From Anaerotignum faecicola (GTDB lineage Bacteria; Bacillota; Clostridia; Lachnospirales; Anaerotignaceae), in NCBI GenBank assembly GCA_024460105.1, contig JANFXS010000002.1:1-64000 (forward strand): a stretch of 64,000 nt of DNA, written 5' to 3'. The first letter of the stretch is position 1, and each line of letters begins with the position of its first letter. Both the position numbers and the translations under genes were made by a program. Under the pieces are notes generated by a model that did no database searches, was not told where the DNA came from, and worked only from the letters and a program-made list of their open reading frames with translations. Positions 17,536 through 27,161 of the stretch are shown one piece after another.

Positions 17536-19115
17536 TTCCCCGCTTCCCCCTTCATAGGCTTAAAAAGGTTGCCGTTTCCCAAAAGTCCTTTCGGATCAAG
17601 GCTGTATTTTAATTCAGCCATTTCCATAATATGTTTTTTCCCATACATTACTTCAAGAAAAGGGGCTTTTATTTTTCCGACGCCGTGTTCGGCGCTTACG
17701 GCTCCACCCATACTCGTAATCCTTTGCGCCCACTTTGAATAAAGTTCTTTTCCGTTAAAGTAATCATCCTCGTTCTCAGGCAATATGTTTACATGCAAAT
17801 GATTATCTCCGATATGACCCCATGTCGCCGATTGAAGCGCATATTCTTCAAGCCCTTCCCTATAAACCGAAATAACTGTTTCAAGAAAATCATCCGGAAC
17901 CGACATATCCGCTCCCAGTTTAGTAATTATCGGATTTTCCTTTTTTCTTTTATCTATAATCATATTTGCGCTTTCAGGCACTGCATGCCTGAAAAAATGC
18001 AGACATTCTATATCGCTTTGAGTCCTTGCAACCCATGTGCATGTTTCGTCTCCGCCGACTTTTATAAGGGCGTTCCCGATTTCAAAAAGCCTGCTTTCGT
18101 TATCCTCGTCGCTTTTGCCGTGGAGTTCCGCATAAATGCAGCATCCGTAATTTTCAGGTATTTCAGGCAAAGCCGAAAATGCCGTGCCTGCCCTTTTTTG
18201 ATGACGTAAAAGCATAAGGGCGTTTGAATCAAAATACTCTATAGCGGCAATTCCTTTTATTTTATGGCGTATCGCCTCTACAAATTTTACGGCCATATGT
18301 TCGTTTTCAAAAAAGCAGCTTACTCCCCAAATACTTTCGGGAAGTTTCAAAATTGAGATTTCTATTTCGCTGATAACGCCCAATGTTCCATCTGAACCAA
18401 TAAAAATGTCAATGGCGTCCATATCGTCTTTTATATAATACCCCGAAGCATTTTTTGTTTCGGGCATAATATATGTAGGCAGTTTCAAATGAATCCTGCT
18501 TCCGTCCTCACATTCCAAATCAACGGTTCGCCCTTTTGCAAATGTGCTGCCCCTTTTAAGGCTTATAACGCGCCCGTCCGCTAAAACAACCCTAATTGCG
18601 GTTATATGTTTTCTGGTGGGGCCATACATAAAGCTTCTCGCCCCCGATGCGTTGCATGCAACCATTCCTCCTATATCGGCTGTGCTTTCAGTCGGATCCG
18701 GCGAAAAAAAATATTCCCCGCCTCTGCAAAAATCATTGTATGCTTTAAGAGAAGTTTCGCTCCAATCTTTGGTATTGAAACTCTTCCGGGTTATCATCTT
18801 ATTTAATTCAAGAAGAGGTATTCCGGGTTGAAGAGTGAAATAAAAATCCCCGTTTTTATCTTTACGGCACCCCAAAACTTTATCCATACGGCTGACATTA
18901 AGTATATGGCCGCCAAACGGGACGGCCGCCGCCGCCAATCCTGTCCGCGCTCCCTGTATCGTTATATTCGTATTGTTTTCATACAAATATTTAATAATCT
19001 CTATAACTTCATTTTCTGTCTTTGGAAAAGAAATAGTTTCCGCCGTTCCGACGGTTCTTGACTCGTCTTTTAAGTATTCCTGATATCCGGCTGAAATTTC
19101 TTTTATCAGCTCCAT
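17532..19115 (-). CDS. FAD-linked oxidase (lactate dehydrogenase/GlcD-like), Etf-coupled
   Basis: 527 residues. Features of the GlcD/LctD family: the FAD PP-loop region GARTGLAAAAVPFGGH, GGMVACNASGARSF with YGPTRKHI, the metal-site motif GHIGDNHLHVN and the terminal GGAVSAEHGVGKIK. Such flavoproteins oxidise 2-hydroxy acids (D-lactate, glycolate, 2-hydroxyglutarate); the substrate is not certain. With EtfB and ferredoxin-EtfA immediately downstream it resembles the LDH-Etf complex that couples lactate oxidation by NAD to ferredoxin oxidation. It is about 50 residues longer than typical LctD. No lactate permease is adjacent. An AraC regulator is divergent. Confidence 0.85.
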   Translation of the reverse strand: MELIKEISAGYQEYLKDESRTVGTAETISFPKTENEVIEIIKYLYENNTNITIQGARTGLAAAAVPFGGHILNVSRMDKVLGCRKDKNGDFYFTLQPGIPLLELNKMITRKSFNTKDWSETSLKAYNDFCRGGEYFFSPDPTESTADIGGMVACNASGARSFMYGPTRKHITAIRVVLADGRVISLKRGSTFAKGRTVDLECEDGSRIHLKLPTYIMPETKNASGYYIKDDMDAIDIFIGSDGTLGVISEIEISILKLPESIWGVSCFFENEHMAVKFVEAIRHKIKGIAAIEYFDSNALMLLRHQKRAGTAFSALPEIPENYGCCIYAELHGKSDEDNESRLFEIGNALIKVGGDETCTWVARTQSDIECLHFFRHAVPESANMIIDKRKKENPIITKLGADMSVPDDFLETVISVYREGLEEYALQSATWGHIGDNHLHVNILPENEDDYFNGKELYSKWAQRITSMGGAVSAEHGVGKIKAPFLEVMYGKKHIMEMAELKYSLDPKGLLGNGNLFKPMKGEAGK

Positions 19116-19199
19116 ATACAGCCCCCCATAATATTTGTGTTAACAAAATAACAATACCACAGCGTCAAAATAAAATGTTGTGCAATATTCGCATAAAGT

Positions 19200-19228
19200 T
19201 TGCATATATTAAGATTTTATGATAAAAT
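19200..19228 (+). promoter_or_regulatory. promoter of the AraC-type gene
   Basis: TTGCAT (19200-19205), 17 bp, TAAAAT (19223-19228), about 48 bp before the ATG. Confidence 0.5.
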
Positions 19229-19275
19229 TTTATATATGTAAAGTTTTTTGTCAAAATTCTAAGGAGATTAAAATT

Positions 19276-20091
19276 ATGAGATATTTTTTCGATATACGTC
19301 TGAACGAAGATTACGCATGGGAAATGAACCAATTTCACTTCCACGATGCATACGAAATAACAGTCGTGCTTGACGGAAGCGGTGAAATGAGCGTAGGTTC
19401 TCATACATACGCCATGAAACGGGGAGCGGTTATGCTTTTAAATAACGCCGAAATACACAGGAGCAAAGTCGAAAAAGATACTGTTTACAGGCGATATGTT
19501 ATAAAGTTCCCGCTTGAATACGGACGCATGCTTTCAACCCCTCAGACGGATCTTTTAAAAATGTTCGGCCAAAAAAACCCCTGCCTGATACTTGACGACG
19601 AAAGTCTAGGCGAAATCGAACTTTTATGCCGCCGCGCCGCCAATGGCGGAAACGATTACGGCGACGATCTTTTATGTCAGTCTGCATTTGTAGAGCTTGC
19701 AATAAAATTAAATAAACTCTCAAATGTTTCAAAAAAAGCCGAGCCGTACCATTCTAAAAATGTAGACAGGGTTACGCCTATAATGGAATATATAGCGGCA
19801 AATGCGGAAAAAAATATCACCCTTGAAACCATTGCCGCTGAATTTTATATAACCAAACAGCACCTTTGTTATATTTTCAAAAAAACTACGGGCCTCGGCA
19901 TAGGACAATATTTGACTGCGCAAAGGCTTATACGCGCCTGTTCTCTTCTGCGCCAGGGCGAAAGCGTGCAGATGGCCGGCGAACTTGCGGGATTCAGAAA
20001 CAATTCGCATTTTATAAGGACATTTAAAAAAGCCTTGGGAACTTCTCCCGGAAAGTACTCGTCCGAATATAAAGGCACAGTATTTATATAA
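19276..20091 (+). CDS. AraC-family transcriptional regulator with cupin sensor
   Basis: 271 residues. Residues about 1-85 form a cupin-like ligand domain (FHFHDAYEITVVLDGSGEMSVG), and 170-265 hold two HTH motifs of AraC type (ITLETIAAEFYITKQHLCYIFK and the second ending in RTFKKALGTSPGKYSSEY). ATG at 19276 follows AAGGAGATTAAAATT; the longer open frame from 19219 has no ribosome-binding site. Its divergence from the FAD-oxidase/Etf operon suggests it controls that operon in response to a hydroxy acid (inference). Confidence 0.85.
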   Translation: MRYFFDIRLNEDYAWEMNQFHFHDAYEITVVLDGSGEMSVGSHTYAMKRGAVMLLNNAEIHRSKVEKDTVYRRYVIKFPLEYGRMLSTPQTDLLKMFGQKNPCLILDDESLGEIELLCRRAANGGNDYGDDLLCQSAFVELAIKLNKLSNVSKKAEPYHSKNVDRVTPIMEYIAANAEKNITLETIAAEFYITKQHLCYIFKKTTGLGIGQYLTAQRLIRACSLLRQGESVQMAGELAGFRNNSHFIRTFKKALGTSPGKYSSEYKGTVFI

Positions 20092-20105
20092 ATCGTCTGC
20101 CCCAC

Positions 20106-20145
20106 AAGCGCCCGCCGTTATTTTGGGCGGCCGGCGCTTTATTAT
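20106..20145 (+). terminator. terminator of the AraC-type gene
   Basis: GC-rich hairpin with arms AAGCGCC and GGCGCTT and a T-containing tail (TATTATAT), 15 bp after the stop. Confidence 0.6.
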
Positions 20146-20601
20146 ATATAAAATATATTCTTTGGCACAAAGAAATTTAAATCTAAAACGCGGATATAGT
20201 CAACGTATCAGCCATACCGTTTCCTTTTATGCTTACCTTGTTATACAAATGCCGCTATAATTCATATGCTTTATTAATTTGCCAATTTCTCCGACATCTG
20301 TTTTATATTGCGGATAATACAAAACATAAATAATCAAATATATTTAAAAATTCATTCAGCGAGGTTCCGCATTATCACCAACATGGTTCAAATGCAGTCT
20401 GTCGTAAAATAACATACTTACCATGACGCCGCTTTGGTGCATTTTAATACATAATGCCTAAAAATTCCTATTCCGTCGGGTATATAGGCATAAATTGCAA
20501 AACGGTAAACAACCGTATTACGGCCAAATATTTTGCATACCGTCATTATTACCGCTGATACTGCCTATAATAATATTACGTTTCCTCTTCCAAACACATT
20601 T
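20146..20601. other. intergenic, no gene seen
   Basis: About 455 bp between convergent units. No ORF with a ribosome-binding site and no recognised RNA. A TTTGGCAC at about 20161 resembles a -24 box but lacks the matching -12 GC. Confidence 0.5.
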
Positions 20602-20642
20602 AAAGCGCCGTACACAGGCCTTTCCCTGTATACAGGCGCTTT
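20602..20642 (-). terminator. terminator of aspS
   Basis: Arms AAAGCGCC and GGCGCTTT with additional inner pairing (ACAGG/CCTGT), eight bases past the aspS stop. Confidence 0.6.
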
Positions 20643-20650
20643 CATGATTA

Positions 20651-22462
20651 TTATTCCGCATTGTTAATTTTGTCGGCTTCTTCTTTGTTAATACTTATGC
20701 AGAGCTCTGCAAGCTGCTTTTCATCAACAACATTCGGCGCGTCGGTAAGCGGGCACGATGCGTCTTTAACTTTAGGAAACGCCATGACGTCCCTAATGCT
20801 TGAAGCCCCGGACATAAGCATTATAATCCTGTCAAGCCCAAACGCAAGCCCTCCGTGAGGCGGAACGCCGTATTTGAAAGCGTCAAGGAGGAAACTGAAC
20901 CTGCTGTATGCTTCTTCCTCTGTAAATCCGAGAAGTTCAAACATTTTCTTTTGTATATCGTTTCTGTGGATACGGATACTTCCACCACCCAGTTCAACGC
21001 CGTTAAGCACCATATCATAAGCTTTTGCGCGCACTTTTCCTGGATCTTTATCGATAAGCTCAATATCTTCGTCCATTGGCGCCGTAAACGGATGATGTAC
21101 CGCAACAAACCTGTTCTCCTCATCATCCCATTCAAGCATAGGGAATTCCGTAATCCAAAGGAAATTATATTCGTCAGATTTTAAAAGATCCAGCCGTCTT
21201 GCTATTTCTATACGAAGAGCTCCCAGCGAATCAAAAACGATTTTATCCTTATCGGCGCAAATTAATATTAAATCCCCGGGCTTGCCGTTCATAGCACTGA
21301 CAATTTCAGACATTTTGTCGTCAGTAAAAAATTTCGCGATCTGACTTTTGATTGAACCGTCGTCGTTAATTACAATCCATGCAAGGCCCTTTGCTTTATA
21401 TGTTTTAACAAACTCCACAAGGCTGTCGATTTGCTTTCTCGGAAAATGCCCGCATCCTTCAGCATTGATTGCACGCACACTGCCTCCGTTTTCAAGAGCG
21501 TTTTTAAAAACGGCAAATTCCGTATCCTCAACAATACCTGATATATTTTTAAGCTCAAACCCAAAACGCAGATCCGGCTTGTCAGATCCAAAGCGTTCCA
21601 TGCCCTCGGCATACGTCATCCTCTTAAACGGTATTTTAATATCTACGTTAAGAGCGTCTTTAAATACCTTCTGTATAAGCCTTTCGTTAATATCAATTAT
21701 ATCGTCAACTTCCACAAACGAAAGTTCCATATCAATTTGAGTGAATTCAGGCTGGCGGTCGGCCCTCAAATCCTCATCGCGGAAACATTTTGCAATCTGG
21801 TAGTACCTATCCATACCGCTGACCATAAGGAGCTGTTTAAAAAGCTGCGGGCTTTGCGGAAGGGCATAGAAATTCCCCGGGTGTACGCGGCTCGGCACAA
21901 GATAATCCCTTGCTCCTTCGGGCGTGCTTTTTGTAAGGATAGGCGTTTCAATTTCCAAAAATTTTTCACTGTTAAGGAATTCCCTTACAATCTGCACAAC
22001 ATTATGGCGAAGCTGTATATTCCTGAATATATCCGGCCTTCTCAAATCTATATACCTGTATTTAAGCCTTAAATCGTCTTTTGTCTGGCTGTTCTCCTCA
22101 ATAGGGAACGGCGGCGTTTCGGATTCCGATAATATCCTCAATTCTTTTGCGATAATTTCTATTTTTCCGGTTTTCATAGACGGGTTTATATTTTCTTCAG
22201 TCCTTGCCGCCACAATCCCTTTAACGGCAACGACATACTCGCTCCTGATTGACTCGGCTTTAGCAAACAGCCCGCTTTCTGCAGTCTGATCGACTACGGC
22301 CTGAACAATGCCCGTCCTGTCCCTGAGCGCGATAAATATAAGCTGGCCAAGGTCGCGTCTTTTCTGAACCCAACCCATTACCGTAACTTCGCCGCCTATA
22401 TGGCTTTCATTAACATCGCAACACATATGGCTCCTTTTTAAGCCTGCCATTGATTCTCCCAT
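20651..22462 (-). CDS. aspS: aspartate--tRNA ligase
   Basis: 603 residues, bacterial-type AspRS. It has an N-terminal OB anticodon domain (MGWVQKRRDLGQLIFIALRDR), the class II motif 2 region (QIAKCFRDEDLRADRQPEFTQID), a GAD insertion in the middle and motif 3 (GLAFGLDRIIMLMSG) near the C-terminus. ATG at 22462 follows GAGGAGATTATATAA; a second Met five residues in is the alternative. The gene is monocistronic with its own terminator. Confidence 0.97.
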   Translation of the reverse strand: MGESMAGLKRSHMCCDVNESHIGGEVTVMGWVQKRRDLGQLIFIALRDRTGIVQAVVDQTAESGLFAKAESIRSEYVVAVKGIVAARTEENINPSMKTGKIEIIAKELRILSESETPPFPIEENSQTKDDLRLKYRYIDLRRPDIFRNIQLRHNVVQIVREFLNSEKFLEIETPILTKSTPEGARDYLVPSRVHPGNFYALPQSPQLFKQLLMVSGMDRYYQIAKCFRDEDLRADRQPEFTQIDMELSFVEVDDIIDINERLIQKVFKDALNVDIKIPFKRMTYAEGMERFGSDKPDLRFGFELKNISGIVEDTEFAVFKNALENGGSVRAINAEGCGHFPRKQIDSLVEFVKTYKAKGLAWIVINDDGSIKSQIAKFFTDDKMSEIVSAMNGKPGDLILICADKDKIVFDSLGALRIEIARRLDLLKSDEYNFLWITEFPMLEWDDEENRFVAVHHPFTAPMDEDIELIDKDPGKVRAKAYDMVLNGVELGGGSIRIHRNDIQKKMFELLGFTEEEAYSRFSFLLDAFKYGVPPHGGLAFGLDRIIMLMSGASSIRDVMAFPKVKDASCPLTDAPNVVDEKQLAELCISINKEEADKINNAE

Positions 22463-22669
22463 TTATATAATCTCCTCACATACTTTGTATTTTAAACTAT
22501 CAATTATAGTATCAGAAAAGCGCTTAAACTTCAATATTTAATATACTCTAAATTAAAAATACAATCATATTTTATAAATTATAACTAATATACGGAAAAT
22601 CATATTCAATACTGCTTTTATTTCCAAGCAGTCCATTTAGTTGTACATACTTTGTTCAAGCAAATAATT

Positions 22670-24799
22670 CTATGAAAAAACCGCTTTTATTTTAAGCCAA
22701 ATCTGTTTAAATATATTTCCGATCCTTGTGATGAAATTCCCATCGGCTTTAAATGTTTCGTCTACATCAACGCCGTCGTCATCGTCAACTGTTATTTCTT
22801 CCGTCCTTAAAACAATCTGCACGCTTTCGGGCGAGGGATTCAATTCAGACGTAAATGAAATGGGTTCCAGAGTTTCGTCCATATTTAAAAATCCCATTTT
22901 GTCCTCGCTGTATTCATCCCATTCATTATCAATCGTATCTTTTATGGTATCTTTTGCATTCCTGATTGTCCCTGTTTGTGCCAGACCTTCAAGAGACGTT
23001 GAAATGGCATTTATCGTCCCGCTTAGTAGAGCTTTTGTTCCGGAATCCAGACTTTCCCCGCTTTCCTGTGCTACGGCTTTTGTTGTAGACAAGAGTTTAT
23101 GCGTTGTATCAATGCCTTCAATCGCACGGTTTACAAGTTCTTTTGCGTCTGCCGCCGACTGTTCCGCATCCTGTTCATACTTATTAAGCGTATCCATAAG
23201 CGCCGCGCTGTCATCAATCAGGCCTTTTGCAAGGGAAAGTGAGTTATTTAAGCTTTCAAGCAGTTTGTTCATGTCATCTGCCAAAAGGGTTATATCATTG
23301 CTGTGTGTTTCGGCAGAATTCATATAGTCGTCAAAAAGCATAAGAGCCTCGTCAATATCTCCGACAAGCGCTTCACATTCTGAAGCCAAATCCCCTAAAT
23401 ACGTTAATGTGTCGCCCGTTTCGGCAGATATCGAGCCGCCTGCCGAACCCAACGAGTTTAAAACGCCGTTAATTTCAGATATTTTGGCATTTACCATTGC
23501 AATTATCATATCAAGCTTCGGATCTGCCCCGCCTGTATCGGGCATTTGCGTTAATCCTCCTATTGAAGGCATTGAACCAAGGGAATTTCCGCCGAGGGAA
23601 TAACTCAAATCCATAAGCACATCCCTTAAAGCGTCAAGGTCATTTCTCGTCTGCTCCGTAAGGGCCGCTCTGCTTTCAGAGTTTCCGTTCATTTCTTCAA
23701 CCATTGTTTTTAACCCTTCAATGTCCGAACAAAGCCCTTCAACAGCTTCCTGGGCATCCGAAATAATAGGCTTAAAGTCCTTTGCTGTATTTGTAATTTT
23801 ATTTAAACTGTCGTTTGTTTCATTAAGCAGTTTTTTTGTATTTTCAAGATGTTCGACAAAAGGCTCCGAGGCTTCGGATATGCCTGCAAGGGCGTTAAGC
23901 GCGATGTCCGCTTCGTCATATATTTCATCTTTGGAAGAACTTATTGTCCCTCTTGCGGTTTCAAGATCTTTCAGGCCGTCGGCAGTTTCCCTGAGACCTG
24001 ACTGCAAGTTTTCCATTGTCGAAAGTATAACGTCTAGCCCGTCGCTTAAAGCGTCGGCAGAATCCTCTATTTTCTCTTTGTCCTCCCTCAGTTTCCTTAT
24101 ATCCTCTATTTGAGACAGAGTACCGGGCATCATCATCATAAAAAGCCCGTCGAAAGAGAAATCGTCCGAACCAATCCTGATTGTATAATGCTGTTCCTCT
24201 TTCGGCATAACCATAAACACAACCGCTTTTATATTTCCGATAGTCTGTACTTGCGCCCCTTCGGCTTCTACGCTTAAATTATCGTCCATATTAACCATTG
24301 TGCCGATTTGGAGTATCATATTGTTTTTAAAATACTCGCTTGTTTTTTCGTTTGGCAGTATATCTATGTTAATTTCGACAAGACCCTTTTCTCCGGCAAG
24401 CTGATCGGCGTTTTTTTCAACGCCGTTAAGCTTATATGAAACGTCAATATTCCACGGAAGTTCAACGGTATTTTCTTTAAGTTTTCCCTCAAAGTAAAAC
24501 CTGTTCTCCTTACCGTCAAAATTGAACGAAACTTTCTCGCCTTCGATTTGAGGCTTTGCATAATTGCTCATATTTATAACTTCTTCATAATTGCCGTAAT
24601 CAGTTACAGAGTCTGCCTCGTTTAAATAATATCCTTTAACAACGCTTACATTCCCTATTTTTCCATACGGATCGAGGTTAACATAAAGCGTTTCGTCGCT
24701 TTTTGCAGCGGCAGGCGCGCCGTATGCATATTGAAAAGGCGACGATAATGCGACAGAAACTGCCGCCAATAAAGCCAGCTTTCTTTTAAGCGTTTTCAT
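22670..24799 (-). CDS. secreted coiled-coil protein paired with the MMPL exporter
   Basis: 709 residues. A signal peptide (about 1-27, ending AYG-APA) is followed by a beta-rich domain (30-230). A very long coiled-coil section (about 235-640) follows, with heptad-like repeats such as GLKDLETARG and DDMNKLLESLNNSLS. A short basic tail follows with no clear membrane anchor. The heptads recall the YhgE/Pip-type extracellular repeats. Its ATG overlaps the MMPL gene end by 14 bases, so the two are coupled. I infer a periplasmic-adaptor-like or wall-side partner of the transporter; function is unproven. Confidence 0.65.
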   Translation of the reverse strand: MKTLKRKLALLAAVSVALSSPFQYAYGAPAAAKSDETLYVNLDPYGKIGNVSVVKGYYLNEADSVTDYGNYEEVINMSNYAKPQIEGEKVSFNFDGKENRFYFEGKLKENTVELPWNIDVSYKLNGVEKNADQLAGEKGLVEINIDILPNEKTSEYFKNNMILQIGTMVNMDDNLSVEAEGAQVQTIGNIKAVVFMVMPKEEQHYTIRIGSDDFSFDGLFMMMMPGTLSQIEDIRKLREDKEKIEDSADALSDGLDVILSTMENLQSGLRETADGLKDLETARGTISSSKDEIYDEADIALNALAGISEASEPFVEHLENTKKLLNETNDSLNKITNTAKDFKPIISDAQEAVEGLCSDIEGLKTMVEEMNGNSESRAALTEQTRNDLDALRDVLMDLSYSLGGNSLGSMPSIGGLTQMPDTGGADPKLDMIIAMVNAKISEINGVLNSLGSAGGSISAETGDTLTYLGDLASECEALVGDIDEALMLFDDYMNSAETHSNDITLLADDMNKLLESLNNSLSLAKGLIDDSAALMDTLNKYEQDAEQSAADAKELVNRAIEGIDTTHKLLSTTKAVAQESGESLDSGTKALLSGTINAISTSLEGLAQTGTIRNAKDTIKDTIDNEWDEYSEDKMGFLNMDETLEPISFTSELNPSPESVQIVLRTEEITVDDDDGVDVDETFKADGNFITRIGNIFKQIWLKIKAVFS

Positions 24800-26984
24800 T
24801 TGCAGTACCCTCCTTGCTGTCTGCCGATATAACGTTCATACCGTCATTTTTATATTTCCCAAACAGTTTTAATTCATGGTTTTCCCTCATGTTCCTAAGC
24901 CTCCTTAATTTGCTTGCCCTAGGCACATCTGTAGGTTTTTTGATAATTTTGTCAAATGCACAAAGAAGCGCCGGCAGGAGCGAAAGCACGAGTATTACGC
25001 TTAATACGGCCCCTCTTCCTACAAGACGGCCAAGCTGGGATATTCCCTGCACGCTGGAGGTAAAGTAAAGCCCGTATCCGACAACCGTAAGTATGGAACC
25101 GGACGTAATTACGGAAAGCGCGCTTCTTGAAACCGCCGCTTTGCTTGCTTCAACCTTATCCATATCATTACGAGCTTTAATATAATTATTTGTAACCAGT
25201 ATTGAATAGTCTATCGTAGCCCCTATCTGCACACAGCTTACTATAATATAGCCCATATACGGTATTGTGCTTCCGATAATATATGGTATTGTCATATTAA
25301 TGAATATAGCTAATTCTATAGGTATAATTACAAGTATCGGAAGCAAAACGGAACCAAACGTAATCATAACCACCATGGCAACGCCCAAAAGCGAAATAAG
25401 GCTTACATTTTCATAATCGCTTCTGAGTATATCCTTTATATCCATTGTACTGGACGTCGTTCCCAAGGCATACCCGTCTTTATAATACTTTTCGATAGCG
25501 CTTTGTACCTTTTCCATACACTCAAATGCATAATCGCTCTCTTGAGTCGTATTCAGCGATATAAGGATCCTCGCATAATTATCAGTATGGAGTTCCCCAG
25601 TGAGCTTTTCGGGCAGGAAATCAATCGGTATGCCCTCAGGCAGCGTCCCTCCAAGGGAAATAGCGTAATTTACAAAGTCCAAATTTTCCAATTCCTCAGT
25701 CAAATTCCTTTCATCGATAATGGAAGTATTCGGTATTATCCCGACAGCAATATTGCTTTTTCCGAATTTTTCTTCAATAAGCCTACTGTCCGTATCATAT
25801 GTAGTTCCCGGGCCCGCGCCGATAGCTTCGTCGCCGTATTTAAAGTAATTCATATCCTGCCCTATATACGAAGGCACAGCCAATATAACAGCGGCGGCTA
25901 TAACAAATTTCCTTATCCTGTACATGGCCGTCCCAACGCCTTTTGTAGAAGGCATGAACGATTTATGGTGGTATTTCTGCACCCTCTCATAATTTCTCAG
26001 TATAAGAGCCGGCATAAGGAAAAGCACAGTTATAAGGCTTATAACAACTCCCTTTGCAAGTACGAATCCAATATCGCGCCCAATTGTAAAATCCATAAGA
26101 GCGAGCACTATAAACCCTACGATTGTAGTCGCTCCGCTTGCAAGCACCGAAGAAGCCGACGACGTCAAAGCTTTCTTCATTGCTTTTTCCGGTTCGATTC
26201 CTTTTTCCCTGTAAAAAGTAAAATTATCCAAAAGAAATATGGAATAGTCCATAGAAACGGCCAGCTGGAGTATAGCCGCCGTACTGAAAGTGAAAAATGA
26301 AATTGTTCCGAAAACAATATTGCTCCCCATATTTATAATAATGGCTATCGCCATAACGGAAATAAAAAGCACAGGCTCAAACCATGACGTTGTGGTAAGG
26401 GCAAGTATTATAAATATAATTATAAACGATATAATTATTGCAATAGTAAGTTCCCTTGTAACGCTTGCCTGCATTGATTTTTTGCTTACTGCCGATCCGG
26501 TGTAATGTCCGTTTTCCCCAACGATTTTATAAATTTCATCAAGCGCTTCATGCGTTTTAGCGTCCGCTTCCCCGCCTTTAAATATAACTTCCATAACGGC
26601 GTCGCCGTCTTTATAAAATTCATCAAGGTTATTATAGTTTATAAAATCCCCCGACATATAAACGTCCGTAATAGTATCCGGGCCGATCACCATATCAACT
26701 TGATCTAGATTTGATATTTTTTCTCTTATGTTTTTTGCTTCATAAATTGATACGTCCTCAACCATGATTCTTGCCATACCGGGATACCCGAATTCTTCTT
26801 CCATAAGATCCAAAGCCTGTTTGGAAGGGGCGCTTTCGGGAAGATATTTGCTGAGATCGTAATTTACTTCCACAAACGGATAAAAGAATATACTCAACGC
26901 CACTGCAACAAAAAATACTTTTTCAATTACATGGCTTTTATCGACTATAAAGTTAACTATTCCATCAAAATGTAATTTATTCAT
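24786..26984 (-). CDS. MMPL/RND-family membrane exporter
   Basis: 732 residues with twelve predicted transmembrane helices in the RND pattern: one near the N-terminus, an extracytoplasmic loop, five helices (about 175-340), a second large loop, then a final group (about 530-690). It contains the MMPL-type SMDYSIFLLDNF and ATIDYSILVTNNY motifs, whose Asp-Tyr pairs carry protons. ATG at 26984 follows GGAGGAAAAG. The operon continues with the secreted coiled-coil protein, and a TetR regulator is divergent, so export of a lipid or toxic compound under TetR control is likely. Confidence 0.85.
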   Translation of the reverse strand: MNKLHFDGIVNFIVDKSHVIEKVFFVAVALSIFFYPFVEVNYDLSKYLPESAPSKQALDLMEEEFGYPGMARIMVEDVSIYEAKNIREKISNLDQVDMVIGPDTITDVYMSGDFINYNNLDEFYKDGDAVMEVIFKGGEADAKTHEALDEIYKIVGENGHYTGSAVSKKSMQASVTRELTIAIIISFIIIFIILALTTTSWFEPVLFISVMAIAIIINMGSNIVFGTISFFTFSTAAILQLAVSMDYSIFLLDNFTFYREKGIEPEKAMKKALTSSASSVLASGATTIVGFIVLALMDFTIGRDIGFVLAKGVVISLITVLFLMPALILRNYERVQKYHHKSFMPSTKGVGTAMYRIRKFVIAAAVILAVPSYIGQDMNYFKYGDEAIGAGPGTTYDTDSRLIEEKFGKSNIAVGIIPNTSIIDERNLTEELENLDFVNYAISLGGTLPEGIPIDFLPEKLTGELHTDNYARILISLNTTQESDYAFECMEKVQSAIEKYYKDGYALGTTSSTMDIKDILRSDYENVSLISLLGVAMVVMITFGSVLLPILVIIPIELAIFINMTIPYIIGSTIPYMGYIIVSCVQIGATIDYSILVTNNYIKARNDMDKVEASKAAVSRSALSVITSGSILTVVGYGLYFTSSVQGISQLGRLVGRGAVLSVILVLSLLPALLCAFDKIIKKPTDVPRASKLRRLRNMRENHELKLFGKYKNDGMNVISADSKEGTANENA

Positions 26985-27031
26985 CTTTTCCTCCATTAAT
27001 AAACAAAGAGTTGATTTTTATTACATTGTGT

Positions 27032-27060
27032 ATTATAATACTAATAAATATCATAATCAA
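27032..27060 (-). promoter_or_regulatory. promoter of the MMPL operon
   Basis: Minus strand TTGATT (27055-27060), 17 bp, TATAAT (27032-27037). Confidence 0.65.
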
Positions 27061-27069
27061 TAACCAGCT

Positions 27070-27099
27070 TAATGTTTATTTATTGATTACTGAACATTA
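27070..27099. promoter_or_regulatory. candidate TetR operator
   Basis: Inverted repeat TAATGTT (27070-27076) and AACATTA (27093-27099) between the divergent tetR and MMPL genes, immediately upstream of the MMPL -35 box. The role is inferred from position only. Confidence 0.35.
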
Positions 27100-27161
27100 A
27101 ACCGCAAATAGTTTATTTAATTTGTAAATTCTCTTTAACTGTATAAGAAAGGATGTTACTT

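Noticed and set aside
17532-19115. Naming the FAD oxidase lctD outright
   Set aside because: The context fits, but the protein is longer than usual and no lactate transporter or racemase is adjacent, so the substrate is left open.
20158-20185. TTTGGCAC as a third sigma-54 promoter
   Set aside because: The -12 GC element is absent at the required distance, and no gene follows in that direction.
25503-26300. 265-codon ORF antisense to the MMPL gene
   Set aside because: Shadow frame of a membrane-protein gene; Tyr/His/Lys-rich, no domain, no ribosome-binding site.
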